This document shows positions 45,105-57,092 of a stretch of DNA of 64,000 nt, piece after piece. Numbering within the stretch: the first letter of the stretch is position 1; every line of letters begins with the position of its first letter. The stretch is taken from contig NC_044925.1 in NCBI RefSeq assembly GCF_003576645.1, forward strand, positions 6,374,287 through 6,438,286, given 5' to 3'. The notes under the pieces are model-generated. The model saw nothing but the letters and a program-made list of their open reading frames with translations. It was not told the DNA's origin and did no database searches. Made by a program: the position numbers and the translations under genes. This DNA comes from Ipomoea triloba. Lineage: Eukaryota > Streptophyta > Magnoliopsida > Solanales > Convolvulaceae.

Positions 45105-48100
45105 CCTTCTACTTGTGGCGATGCCTCTCATATCATGTGTCAGTAGCTCATGCAGCCCGTCGGGAGGATGGTCCAGCAGGGACGTTCCCCAGGTTGACAC
45201 TTGCCCCATATTCGCCAGGAAGTCGGCACACTAATTCCCTTCACTAAACACGTGACTAATCTTGAAGTCCTGGAACGGCCGGAGAAGCAACTTACAGTCC
45301 GCCACTAGCGTGAGATCGAAGCGGCTGTCCCCATCATCTTTGTCTAGCACTTTCACCATGGCCTCGGAGTCCGATTCTGTAATAATATGTGTGAATCCGC
45401 GGTCCTTGGCAATGGTTAACTCTTCGCGAAAGCCCCATAACTCCGCTTTGAAACTAGTTGTGGTACCAACGTTCGCTGTGAAGCCCACAAACCAGTTCCC
45501 TGTGTTGTCTCTGATTATTCCTCTTGCGCTAGCTAATCCCGAGTTTGCTTTCCTCGCACCGCCAGAGTTCATTTTGACATATCCAGGTTGTGGCGGTGAC
45601 CAAGCAACCAGAGTTGTCTTGCATGAAGAAAGCCCATCCATTTTAGTAGAATTCTATGCGCCTCTATCGCCCCTTCTTCTGCTTTTTTCACGGTGTCCTC
45701 CGCCGGGGAGAAGACGTTGTTGAATACTAGTTGATTTCGTGCTTTCCACATATTCCATAGAATATAGGGGAAAAGGATCTTCCAATGACCATCCCGGTAG
45801 CCTTGTTGAACACTCGAGCAAGAGTTCTCCAACCACGTCGACAGCGGAAGGTGGAAGATAGATGAGAACTCTCTCGGAGGAGATGCCAATTCCCAGCAAT
45901 GAGTCGCGAAGTCGCATCGACGAAGCAGGTGATCTAGAGTCTCGTCTTCCGCTCTGCATCTTGGACATGTGGCAATTTCAGTAAGGCCCCGCCGCCGACG
46001 CTCAGAGTTAGTCAGTAATCCATTCACCATAATCTTCCAAAGGTATAGCTCAACCCTTTCCACACAAGGGACCTTCCAAATCCAGCTATGTGAGTCCTCT
46101 ACTCCATTGTGACCTGAAACAAAAGCAAAGGCCGAAGAGACTGAAACCTGACCAGAATTAGAATGAAGCCAGTTCATCGAGTCTACCTGATTCGATGAAG
46201 TTGGTAGAGGAATCGCTCGAATTTCGTTGACAATCGATGATGAAAGACAGTTGTTCAATGCCGTGACATCCCAAGAACGATGCGGTGTAATGAAGGAACA
46301 CACGTTTATGTTTCTTGGATCAGTCGGATCTCCTTCATTGACTGTGGAGGCAAGTGGAACCTCACCGGTCCACCAGTCGTTCCAGAAGTTGATGCTAGTG
46401 CCATCTCCAACTCTCCATTTTAGTCCATTGGTGAGGACGTTCCTGCCTTTAAGAATACTCCGCCACCCCACGAACCATTTGAGCATGTTGTAATATGGAG
46501 AAAATCCCCCTGTTTTACGTACTTATATCGCATGACTTTCACCCAGAGTTTGTCTTGATTCGTGAAAATTTGCCAGCTCATCTTTGTTAGGAAAGCTAAA
46601 TTGAAGTCCCGTGCCTTTCTAAGACCCAAACCACCCACATCTTTAGGTCTGCAGATGTCTGACCAATTGACTGTGTGAATCTTTTTCAAGTTATCTGCTT
46701 GCCCACATAAGAAGTTCCTGCAAACCCTGTCAATATCATTACAAGTACTAACTGGAAGTGCCAACGATTGCATGGTGTAGGTTGGGACCGACGCAAGCGA
46801 GGACTGGCCCAGAGTACGCCTGCCTGCCATGCTTAGAGCACTTGCTTTCCATGATGATAGCTTCTTACGCATTTTGTCAACCACCGATGAGAAGGTGTGA
46901 CGAGAAACCCGTTTTTGAAGGATGGGCATTCCTAAGTAGGATCCCATACTAGTAGCAACCGATATGTTCATCATGTCTTTGATCTTGGTTTTGAGACCTG
47001 TATTGACATTAGGAGAACATAAAGTAGTGGACTTAGCTAGATTAACAGTGAGCCCCGAGGCTGCACTAAAGGCATTGAGGCAGTCAGTCATGCTTTTAGC
47101 TTGATGCTCCGTGGCTTCACCAAACAACATAAGGTTATCTGCAAAGAAAAGATGGGAGATGCCTTGTCCTCCTCTAGAGATTTTAATCGGCTTCCACAAC
47201 CCTGCAACCACTTTGCTTTGAATATCATAAGCAAGACGTTCCATAACAAGATTAAAGAGGTAAGGGGCCAGAGGATCTCCTTGTCTGAGCCCACGCCCCG
47301 GTCTAAAGGGAGGGCGACACCCTCCATTCCAAAGGATGGAGATCTCGCTTTCGCTGAGAGCGAAGAGAATGAGGTCAATAATAGGTCTCGGGAACCCGAA
47401 CACATCTAAGGTGTCTTCTAGGAAAGACCAGGAGACACTATCATAAGCTTTATGAAGGTTAACCTTGACTATCATAAAGCCTTTTTTTACCTTTCTTAGT
47501 ATTCATGGTATGTACCACCTCTTGGGTCAGGATCACATTGTCCATAGTGGACCGGCCCGGAAGGAAGCTGTTCTAGTGAGGACCAATGATCTTGCACATG
47601 ATAGGTCGTAGTCTGTTGACAAGGACTTTCGATATCACCTTGAATGCCACATTCAAGAGGGTGATAGGTCTAAAATCGGCTGCTGTCTATGGGACATCTT
47701 TCTTGGGGATGAGGGTCACAAACGCCTTCGGCAATGTGTTGTTGACCGAGCCAATTTCCAACGCCTGATTGACCATGTTTGTCAGAGAAGGGCCCACTTC
47801 ACTCAAAAAAGTTGATAGAAGACAGCCTGTATGCCGTCCGGTCTCGGGCTCCCGTACTTCTTCATTCCAAAGACAGCCCTTCGAACTTCTTTGAGGGAGG
47901 TTCGGCGAGTCAGGCCCATGGCCTGAATGGGGGTGATAGTGTTGCCCCATGCCACCGGTGCTAAACCGCTCGTTCCATTAGTATCAACCCTGCAAAAGAG
48001 AGAGGTAAAAGAGTCAGTAATATGGTTACTAAGGGAGTAATGGTTATCAGTCCAGGCCCCATTGATTTCAAGGAATCTAATCCGGTTTTTGTTTCTCCTA

Positions 48101-48700
48101 ATCATGGCTGCATTGTGGTAAAATCGGGTGTTCCGATCACCATCCTTAACCCAATCCATTCTAGACTTCTGGAACCAAAAGGCTTCTTCTTGGTCCAACA
48201 CCAAGTTAAGCTCCTTAAGGAGGTAGTTTTCCTGGTTTTGAATGGTGTTCACCAGATTTTGCTTTCTTTTGAAGATGTTACCAAACACATTGCGGTTCCA
48301 AAGGATGCTTTGACGGGTTACTCGTGATATGACATCTTCCATAGGCCGTGTCCCATCTCTTGTAGCCTCCCTCCAAATGTGTTTATAGTCTTCCCTATTC
48401 AGCCAAGCTACTTCAAACCGAACCGGCTGCACGCTCTTACCCGGCGACGGCCCAGCTTCTTCTGTAAACATAATGGGGTTATGGTCAGAATAGAGCCGAG
48501 GCAGAACAATCACTTTCGCTTCAGGGAATGCTAACTGGGCCTCCACATTCCAGAGCAGTCTATCAAGCCTTCTCATTTGCACCACTCTGTTCCCAACAAC
48601 ACGATGCCAAGTAAACTTGGCCCCGGCCGCCCCCGGGTCTAATAGATTACAGTCCAAGAGATGATCTTCATGACAAACCAACGGTTCCAAGGGAAGTTTG
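45105..48700 (-). pseudogene. LINE ORF2: endonuclease (partial), reverse transcriptase, zf-RVT, RNase H
   Basis: Endonuclease: only the second half remains, with GAAGAKFTWHR and the catalytic-type LYSDHNPI (about 48450-48640). RT: LIPKKDVP, DFRPITLLNVAFKVISKVL, SFLPGRST, VNLHKAYDSVSW, GLRQGDPLAPYLFNLVMERL and the box FFADNLMLF, where the second catalytic Asp of F-A-D-D is Asn (codon AAC for GAC). Then the GSYLGMP and GGLGLRKARDFNLAFLTK blocks. zf-RVT: PCVERVELYLWKIMVNGLLT and CPRCRAEDETLDHLLRRC (about 45900-46100). RNase H: GYVKMNSGGARK (catalytic D of the usual N-x-D-G-A replaced), TESDSEAMVKVL, HVFSEGN, stop, CADFLANMG. Stops: TAG within GPH*NSFLPG, TAG before CADF, and others. Confidence 0.9.
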
Positions 48701-48709
48701 GTAACCGCC

Positions 48710-50328
48710 TTCCCCAGGCGTTATACCAGAAGTGGATCCCAAAACAAACTGATTGGGACTAGTCCCTGTCACCTTACCAGCCGAAGGTTGACTACCACCA
48801 AATTGAAACAAGGTCGAAGAATCTGTTTGCATGTTCCAGTGAACAGCGGTAGGTTCTAAAGTATTATTGACATAATTTACCGATTGGTCTCTCCCAACTC
48901 CTCTTCCCTTGCCACGGGTAGCACCAGACTGTCCCCCCCGCCCTCTCGACACCAAGCTGGGCGAGCGCGAAATCTCGGGGTGGGTCGTGGCAGTAGCCGG
49001 CTGCGGGGCCGACCGGGAATCTGAGAGGTGGTACGAGGCATCAGAGACTTACCTTTGGACCCCGTTTTCGGTCCCGACTTGGCACTGTTCTTGTCTGTGA
49101 TATTTTTTCCCATGGGAGGACCGTCCTGATCGTGCATGTCTGTTAGTACACCGAATTGATTACTCTGATTGGCGGTGACATTGTTGTCTTTCTTGGTATG
49201 GCGAGGGTTGTTGCCCTAAGTCGCGGTGACGTTGTTGTCTTTTCTGATATGGCGGGGGTTGTTACCCTGGTTTGCGGTGACATTGTGGTCTTTTCCGATA
49301 TGGCGAAGGTTGTTAACCCCAGCTGTAGTTTTTGCTTTTCTCATGACCAACATCCAGCTCCCGTAGCGGGGTTTATACTGTGCAGGAGTGGTGTGTGCCT
49401 GTGGAATAGATTGTTGAGCACCATTAGCTTCTAATGTCGGTTCATCGTTCTGGGCCATAACCGGGACCTCATTTCCCAACGGTTTATTCTTTGGGCAGGA
49501 TTGTTCCCTATGTCCAACAACGCCACAATAAAAACAAACGACATGTAAGCCTTCGTACTCCACAAGCTGCACAGAATTTGTAACCCACACTTCGGAGATT
49601 AGAGGCTTGTTCAAATAAATTTCAACCGCAGCCCTAGCAAAACGCCCTTTCGCCGCAATTGTGGTTGTTCTATCTAGTTTGAGAGGCTTCCCTACATTCT
49701 CCAGAATGGCTCGGATAGTGTCATCCCGAAAATACTCCATTGGCAAATCTGGAAGTCTAACCCACACCGCCATTTTCGAGAACTTTGCTGTTTTAGGATG
49801 GAACTCAGGTTCCCAACGCTGAGTAACAAGATAATTATCAAATATCTTCCACGGGCCGTCCCAAAGGGCGTGGAGATAATCAACTTTACTATCGAAACGG
49901 GCGACAAAACATCCATACCCGATGTCAATTAATGTCATTTTTCCTTGTAGATTCCACATGGTAGGCAATCATTGGTTTAGCACATTGAAGTGAATATTTT
50001 TCCCCAAGTATTTGATGATTAGTGCCATCTTCTATGCACTACACAGTTCTTTACGTAGCTCTTTGGAGAAGGTGACTCTCGGTCGACCATCAGCCATGTC
50101 ACTAGCGTCTAGTTCCGAATCTGACTCCACTTCGATGTCTTCGAATGCCCACTCATTGGCATCTACCCGCGATGAGTCTCTGGTGACCGGGATATTATTG
50201 TCAGCAAATGTATCCGCAAACGATCATTTCATGTGGCGTTGTTTCTTCGCTGATGGATGTTGTGACTCTCCCTCCTCCATAAGTGTATCCGGTGGATCTC
50301 CACCTGGACTAGACGGCGTTTGCACCAT
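48710..50328 (-). pseudogene. LINE ORF1: DUF4283 and CCHC zinc knuckle
   Basis: ATG at 50328 gives MVQTPSSPGGDPPDTLMEEG. In-frame stops follow QRHMK (TGA), after ELCSA and after HFNVLNQ. The DUF4283 part: GYGCFVARFDSKVDYLHAL, GPWKIFDNYLVTQRWEPEF, MAVWVRLPDLPMEYF. The knuckle CFYCGVVGHREQSC (about 49500-49545) is intact. The tail contains a 51 bp in-frame repeat (HIRKDNNVTANQG-like units, 49160-49312), then an Arg/Gly-rich stretch. ORF1 proteins of this kind bind LINE RNA. Confidence 0.85.
49160..49312 (-). repeat. 51 bp in-frame tandem repeat in LINE ORF1
   Basis: Three units of about 51 bp around GCGGTGACATTGTTGTCTTT (plus strand), each coding a 17-residue N-x-RHI-x-KD-x-NVTA unit. Confidence 0.85.
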
Positions 50329-50435
50329 CGGAAGGGACCACCTGCCGCCGCAACGGCTAGGGTAACACCGGTAACTTACCAAATAAAACTGCTTTACGGA
50401 AGGAAGCTGTGAAAGCCTCTCCCCACCCTATTATT

Positions 50436-52014
50436 TTCTTCAAAGCGAAATGTTCTATTTTTTCCTTGCATATTTTCAGTGTCTACGACTTCCTTCCTAA
50501 TTGTGGATCTCATTAAAATAAGGGAATGGTGCTTTATTTTGACTTTTCTACTAAATGCAAGAACTAATTTTTCTTAAAATATTGAATGTGGTAAAAATAT
50601 GTAGGGTGAATAGTGTTGGAATGTGTTTGACAATTAGTTGTTAGCGGATAACTAGTAGTTGATTGTGTTAGTTGTTTTGACTAGCTAATAGTATTAGAGG
50701 TTTATAGAAAATTGTTTTGTAAATTAGATGTTTATTGTCCGTGAGTAACTTATAAAATAAATTTAAAAGATATGAATATATTATTTTATTTATTAAATTA
50801 TCCTTAAATTATTCTTAATTCTAGTATAAATTTTAAAATAACTTTATTTCTTAAAAAATAATAATTATTCTTAATGTTATTTTCAATGTTATTATTTATT
50901 GTTTTAACCATTTTTTATTAAATAAAAATATTTCAATATAAAAAAATATACATTTGAATAAACATTGAATAAATATAAAAATTACAATAACCAACAACTA
51001 TTAATGGCAAATTAGACTTTAAAAATGCAATCAACCGATAGATGCCAAGTAACTTTTTCATTTAATACTTATTGACATCAATAAATTAATTGAATCAAAA
51101 ACCTATTTACCAAGCACTCATTTTAGTTATTTAATTTGGTCAAATAATTAAAATTAGTCAAATAACTCATAAGTTGACTGATAAGATGTTCTTCAAACAC
51201 TCCTTGCTCTTTTTTAAATTCTTATTTAGTTTTGGACATAAACCTACAATTGAATTTGGGTGGTATTTGGCTAGGAACTTTTGCACCCTGGGTTTGATAT
51301 CTAATACCATGTTTAATTTGTTTCCCTACTTTTTATTCTACTATTGGATTTAAATTCTTTAATAATTACAAAACACATTATCCTTTTACTCTCCTACTTT
51401 TGAACAATGGAATCAAAAATTAAAGGAGAAATAAAGGGTCATATTGTCCATGCATTAAAGTCACTCCATCTACTTAAATTCATTATCATTATTAAATATT
51501 TAATTCCCATCATCATTTTGATTTCAATGTTTGAACCAAACACATCATTGTTTCAGTTCTTACTTTCACGTATGAAATTTAACCACAACTCAGTTCTTAC
51601 TTTTACCTATGAAATTTAAACACAACGTACTTATACTCCTTATACTCCATATCATTTTAATCATTTTAGCTTTTTTTTTTGAGAATTAATCATTTTAACT
51701 TTATTAGGTTGAATTCAAACGCATTAGGCGTGTACGAAGCTGAGATCAGATAATCTATAAAATATTCATACTTAATCAAAACACTTCTTAATGTGTAATT
51801 TAATCCAAGTGCTCATAAAATACCAAAATTTATTTTATATATTCCATCAAGTTGTGAATAACTAAACAAAAAAGTTGGTATCACACTGTCACCCTATCAA
51901 ACAATATAATAAAGCACCAATTTACCTTTCCAACCTCTCTGATTCTACCATTCATAATGCAAGAATCGAAAATTTCACATTTTCAGTTTCGACACTACTT
52001 ATTATAATTCTTTG
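50436..52014. other. Intergenic, AT-rich; possible MITE at about 50617-51205
   Basis: GGAATGTGTTTGACAATTAG on the left and, inverted, CTTCAAACACTCC on the right resemble degraded ends of a plant MITE, but no target duplication was found. Nothing else recognised. Short open frame at 51407-51619 is low-complexity. Confidence 0.35.
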
Positions 52015-52210
52015 AGAAAAGGGTCAAATAAGCCCTTAAACATTACTCAAAAGTACAATTAAGCCCTCAAACATTTAAAAAGTTCAATTAAACACACGAA
52101 CTTGTTATTTTTGTGCATTTAGACCCAGATGACCGGTTGTTACAGGTGAACAACCGGTCATAAATTTTCCGGCCAATATTCCGGCGGACGGCGGACGGCG
52201 ACCGGAACTT
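52015..52210. mobile_element. Single MULE-type terminal region (GAAAAGGGTCAAATA family)
   Basis: Begins GAGAAAAGGGTCAAATAAGC and follows the same word order as the ends at 29994 and 40148, including the palindrome GACCGGTTGTT (52131-52141) with AACAACCGGTC (52149-52159). A GC-rich CCGGCGGACGGCGGACGG stretch follows. No matching right end. Confidence 0.65.
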
Positions 52211-52300
52211 TTTCAAACTTGGTTGATAATTTACAAGGAAAAAGAAAAGAAAAGAAAAGTAATACCCATGTATCAAATTAAAAAAAAAAAAAAAGAAGAA

Positions 52301-52420
52301 GAGTTAATTCCATTTTGGCCGTAAATTTATAGATGTCAATTCATTTTTTGTCCTCAGTCAACAAAACTGTTTAAATCACATTAATATAAGGACATTTTGG
52401 TCTATCCAGTTTTAAGTGTT
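52301..52420. mobile_element. Half of a GAGTTAATTCCATTT-type MITE
   Basis: GAGTTAATTCCATTTTGGCC, TTTTTGTCCTCAGTCAACAA and GGACATTTTGGTCTA match the left half of the complete element at 29339-29645. The right end is missing. Confidence 0.6.
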
Positions 52421-52499
52421 AAGTTCGATTTTTTTGGTCCTAGATTTAAATAACATTCAATTACCTAAAAATGTACTTTCGGTATACTAAAAATGAAAA

Positions 52500-53020
52500 C
52501 TACGTCAATGGTTTACCTTACAAGGTGACCAATAATAGTCCATGGTATAAACTATAATGATTGTATTTATGAAGGAAATTGTAACGCTTATGAGAAAAAA
52601 AAAATGATACTTTTGATGAAAAATGTAATACGTGTAAATCGAAATGTAATATTAGGGATTGAAGAGTTACTTATATAGAAAAGTGTAATACTTTTGAGAG
52701 GAAATGTAATACTTGCGAGGAGCCCAATGTCTAAGGATGTGGTCTCATAGAAGATTTTGCCATTGGTCAATTATCACTTAAATATATTATTCTATTTTTT
52801 TTGTATAAAAAATCAATATAAAAATATCTCATTGAAATATTTTAAATAACACACATATTGATATATTTTTCAATATATCATTTAAATAATTTGTGATGAA
52901 CATTTAGTAGTAATTTTATAAACATATATTTATGATTTTATGAATGTATGTGTTGTAATTATTTAATGAACATGTAGTAGGAACTTTTAGAAATGGGTGG
53001 GAAATTTGTCTTTGACTTTT
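52500..53020. repeat. Repeat related to 59640-59990, direct orientation
   Basis: From about 52730: TCAATTATCACTTAA, AAAATCAATAT, TTTTAAATAACAC, TTGATATATTTTTCAATA, AATAATTTGTGATGAAC occur in the same order in the block at 59640-59990. The preceding part (52560-52720) repeats GAAATGTAATACTT-like words four to five times. Confidence 0.7.
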
Positions 53021-53312
53021 GGATATAACTAGTATGCCACCCGTGTGATGCACGGACTGAAATTTGAAAATAAAAATTTAAGGTTATATTATTACAAAGT
53101 ATTAGTATAATTGAATTTAATTTCAAAGATACGCAACTATGTAGTTAATTTATAATTTATTTTGACGTATAGTTAGTTTAATAATAGCATCACGGTAATC
53201 TCATATTATTAAAAGAATGAACAATACTAAAGTCAGATTATCAAATTCATTACAAAATATATAAATACATTATTGGCTACATACAATCATATTGTTCCAT
53301 TATATTTAAAAG

Positions 53313-53640
53313 TTACAAATTCTTAAAAACGTCTTTGAATACAACATTTGATGTAGAAGAAGAATAATCGCCCTTTTCATCAAGAATAACAACCTTAAGA
53401 CCATTAGGGTTGTTTACTTTTGATAGAGTCACATAAAGTTGTCCATGAACAAAAAATGTTTTTTTAAAAATAATTCAACATTAGACAAACTTTGTCCATG
53501 ACTTTTGTTTATTGTCATTGCATATGACAACATCAATGAGAATTGTCTTCTTTCAAACTTAAATGACAACCGTGGATCTGATGGTGTCATTGATAATCTA
53601 GGGATTAACACCACAATAATGGCAATTATAAAAAACAATT
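53313..53640 (-). pseudogene. PIF1-type Helitron helicase, C-terminal relic
   Basis: Minus strand reads LIPRLSMTPSDPRLSFKFER, RRQFSLMLSYAMTINKSHGQ, SLSNVELFL and, after a frame change in a T-rich tract near 53460, VHGQLYVTLSKVNNPNGLK, VVILDEKGDY, NVVFKDVFKNL and TAA at 53313. This is the conserved end of the superfamily 1B helicase fused to Rep in Helitrons (TINKSQGQ motif V, then HGQLYVALSRV motif VI). About 100 residues remain of a protein of well over 1000. Confidence 0.9.
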
Positions 53641-54059
53641 TTATGACACTATATTTTATACTACTAACACAAATGGAAGATGATGAATAATAATACTGAA
53701 TAGAGTAATACAACACACAGTAGTAAAATAATAAAAATACTAATACTAACAATAATTCCATTAGTACGAAAAATTTTAATATTATCATTTTTTTAAGTTT
53801 GTGATAAAATAACAAATTAACAGTACAATAATGTCAACTATAAAAAACAAACTAATGTAAATATATTTTATACTAATATGAAAAATGGAAGATGAATAAT
53901 AATACTTAACACAACAATGCTATTCGTAATAATCAAATAATAAAAACAATAATATTATAACTAATACCATTAATTTCAAACTATATATAAATAGGAAGCC
54001 AATGATTTAAATATTTTATATAAATTACACAACGTAACGAATCTATTGATGGATTGGGC
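53641..54059. other. AT-rich Helitron interior, no gene seen
   Basis: Contains loosely repeated blocks: AACAATAATGCAATTATAAAA-like words recur at about 53610, 53820 and 53900 with GGAAGATGATGAATAATAATAC. Confidence 0.35.
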
Positions 54060-54190
54060 TGATTGGCCTGGTTATATATATATATACAAAGCCCATTATA
54101 ATAACCCAACCCTAATGGCCCATACCCGACCCATAACCTCCCCATATATAAACCCACACCCACCCAGACAAACCCAAACAACCCCCTGAT
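54060..54190 (+). promoter_or_regulatory. Promoter-like region inside Helitron 2
   Basis: GCCCATTA and GGCCCATAC motifs (site II-like GGGCC/GCCCA elements), then a TATA form CATATATAAACC at about 54144-54155, then C-rich leader and candidate exons to the right. It looks like a captured plant promoter. Confidence 0.45.
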
Positions 54191-54241
54191 TACCCCGTCG
54201 TCTCCTTCGACATTTCTGCCGGAAATCCTCGCCCCAAACGA

Positions 54242-55666
54242 GAAATGGAAACCAAGGCAATTGCTTCACCCAAATACCAAATCAAAGCTACGGATGCTAC
54301 AACTTTGAGCACAATTCATGCAATTTCTTTCATTTCCACATGTTCAAGCAACTAAGAACAGGAATCGAAGCCCTCTATAACAAACAGTTCGAGCCAGATT
54401 TTGGGTCTTCAGTGGAAGCTTATAGAAGATCCTACTCTATCAGGTAACATACTACTAAATTTACAGTCTACATATGTATTTTGACCTAATTTCTGATAAA
54501 CCCTAATTTAATTTTAATCATTTTTGTAGATATATTGACAGGAAATTTAGCTCAAAAAACGCACAAGGATTCCAAAACTCCAATCGGAAAATAAGCAATG
54601 GAAGAAAGCTAAGTACATTATTGCACAATTTCATAATTATTTAGCTAATTAATGAAATCTGTGCCTTTACAAATTAGTCTGTAATATTTAGTTTTTGGGC
54701 ATCTACTAATTTAAATGTCATGGATGTATATTTCTTTGCCTGAGAATCTATTTGACTGTATTAATAAACCTAGATATTGAATGGTAAAAATTTTTTCCAA
54801 CTATCTGAAAAAAAATAAAAAAAATTTTAACCGAAGAACAATTTGGACACTACTAAATCAGTGTATATTTAGCATTACATGTAACAAATTGTATTCTCTA
54901 ATGTGTGCAAAAGATGGCAGTCAGAACATTATTAGCCATATGATTTTTTTAGTGTTCTGACCAGTAGTATGATCTAGAAATGGAGGTACTAATTTCTGGG
55001 TTCTTTTAAATGGTATCTTATTGATTGCATTCTAGGTATTCTTTATTGTCTTGAGGTGTTAAAAAAGGAGAAATGATATTAGAAGATTGAACTAAAAAAA
55101 CAATTATTGGAGACATTAGAAATACCTAAGCAATATGTCAAAGAACATAAATACTACAGAAACAGTTGATGGTAAACTAACCTTTATCTGAATAGCCATG
55201 CTTTCGTTTGCAACCTATGATAACTGATTTTTCTAACTTCATCCTACTTTGTTGAAGGTGATGGTTGCTGGAAGTTGAGGTTTTATATGAATTGAGAGAG
55301 TGATTTGGATGTATGAGTGTGAGTTTGACACAATTACATGTAAAGATCATGACTTTAACAGTCATGTACCTCTTTTATAAAGCCAAAGTAGAACCTATAA
55401 CTATCATTACCAATGTCTATGTAGTACCTAGGTAGCTGCAACTTTTGGTATTTGGAATGCAATAAAATGATGACTTTCATATTTGTTTTGAAATATGATT
55501 CTATTGTGCTAATTTTATATGAAATTTCTTATGGCAAATTTGAGTCTTGGCTATGTGAGCATCACTGTATTTCTCTTGTACAATTTGTTTTTTCTTTTTT
55601 AGATTAATATTTGAAAATTAAATTCAAGAATTAATTAAAACATTGGCATTTGTCAGTCCATAAGAG

Positions 55667-55697
<31 letters not shown>

Positions 55698-56835
55698 AGT
55701 GTTATCATGTTAACATTAGACAAATTCGTACATTTAATAAAATGAAATAGGGAATAAAGCTAATTGAATTTTGTATTGGAATTCCTGTTCAATTTTTTCT
55801 AAGTCAGTTTTACATATTGTTGCTTTCTTTTTTAAATGTGTTTCCACTATATCACGCAATATTTATGTGAATTTGTATTCTTATAGGTTTAAAGAATAGT
55901 CCCCAAAAACCTATGTTTGCAGTATGCTCATTAGTTATAAACAGATTGAAATGTATATAAATATCACCAAGTGTCAAAGTTGTATGACTTATCTTTTTGC
56001 TTATTTAAATATAAAAAATAAACCAATTTTTTTAAATCTATTATTTGGTTTTGAAAACATATTACTATACAAATATTATCATTTATATATTTGTATGCAG
56101 TTTTCCAGATTATGTAATTTAAAAAAAATGCACAATATTTTCCCAATTTTAGCAAGAATTTTTTTCAATTTCATTATGCACTTTAATCCATAAAGAATCA
56201 TGTTTAGTGATTTTAAGACCATAACATTAAATATCAAACCAGTTTGCACTTTGCTTTTGTGGTGCTAGTTATTCTAAAGGATGGTGATACTGTTGCCAAG
56301 TATTGTGGTCATTTGGTATGTGATGGTGAAAGGTTTGTTAGATCACCAGTATTGTGTGACAGGCAATGTTGTAATCATAATGATAACGTACTATGTAATT
56401 ATTTAATTGTAGATTTCATATATTTTTAAGATTCAATATGAATGGTATGTAGAAAAATTTTCATAACTACACAGGAAATAGTTTGAAAAAAATCACAAAT
56501 TACTTTACTCCTTATTCCACATTCAAATTTGTGGTCATTTATGGGCTATATTTTAAAGCCGAAATACAATATTTTGGCCTTACATTTATGTTGAAAGAAC
56601 ATAACTGTCTTTACCATTTGAGGCTTCTACAGTGCTCATAATAGTTCTCATACAGTGGTAGAAATAATTCATTTTTTTTTCTAAACCTTAGCTTGATCTG
56701 TTGTACCAAGGAATTAAACTTTTTTTTTTCCTATAGGGCAGTGTCAACAGAAGACATCTACACAGCAAAGAAATAGATGCTACAATGAGGAGCCAATATG
56801 GAAAAGAGAGAAATCAAAATAGCTTAACAGAGAGG
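54242..56835 (+). other. Candidate captured gene: three open exons, no recognised family
   Basis: One frame is open through NFEHNSCNFFHFHMFKQLRT, GIEALYNKQFEPDFGSSVEA and YRRSYSIR to a donor (AGGTAACA) at 54444. It resumes after a TTTTTGTAG acceptor at about 54531 with YIDRKFSSKNAQGFQNSNRK. A further piece at 56738-56835 lies between a TTTCCTATAG acceptor and a GAGGTAAAC donor and is open as GSVNRRHLHSKEID, MRSQYGKERNQNSLTER. I do not recognise the protein. No convincing start in this frame is fixed, and the middle exon has no clear donor. It sits downstream of a promoter-like block, so capture of a host gene fragment is plausible but unproven. Confidence 0.3.
56244..56429 (+). pseudogene. 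RPA1-like exon relic, plus strand
   Basis: VVLVILKDGDTVAKYCGHLV and CDGERFVRSPVLCDRQCC correspond to FIVLGIDKGSDSIAKYCGHL and the following residues of the minus-strand RPA-like pseudogene 1.3 kb away, in opposite orientation. Only this exon-size piece is visible. Confidence 0.6.
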
Positions 56836-57092
56836 TAAACTTTCCACATACATGTTGTACTAATTCATGAAGCACATATTTAGATAAATAACTCTTTTTT
56901 TTTTAACATAATTGCATAACATAGAACACTTGCATTACATAGGAATACAATCTGATACAAAATTGCTAAGGTTAATAGCAGCAAAACACAGAAACCTTAT
57001 GCATAACTTAATCAGTCATTTTGGAAAACAGATAGAAGTAGAAAAAGAAAAACCACATGAAACCACACATACCGTAGAACCAACCAAACTAA

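Larger units (their letters stand above)
45048..50421 (-). mobile_element. L1-like LINE with RNase H, dead, 14 bp target duplication
   Basis: Minus-strand element between two copies of CCCACCCTATTATT (45034-45047 and 50422-50435). The 3' tail is (AAT)n rather than plain poly-A. Order on the minus strand: ORF1 with DUF4283 and a CCHC knuckle, a partial endonuclease, reverse transcriptase, zf-RVT and RNase H, the layout of plant L1-type LINEs. Inactivated by an internal deletion in the endonuclease, several CAG-to-TAG-type stops and a changed RT catalytic residue. Confidence 0.93.
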
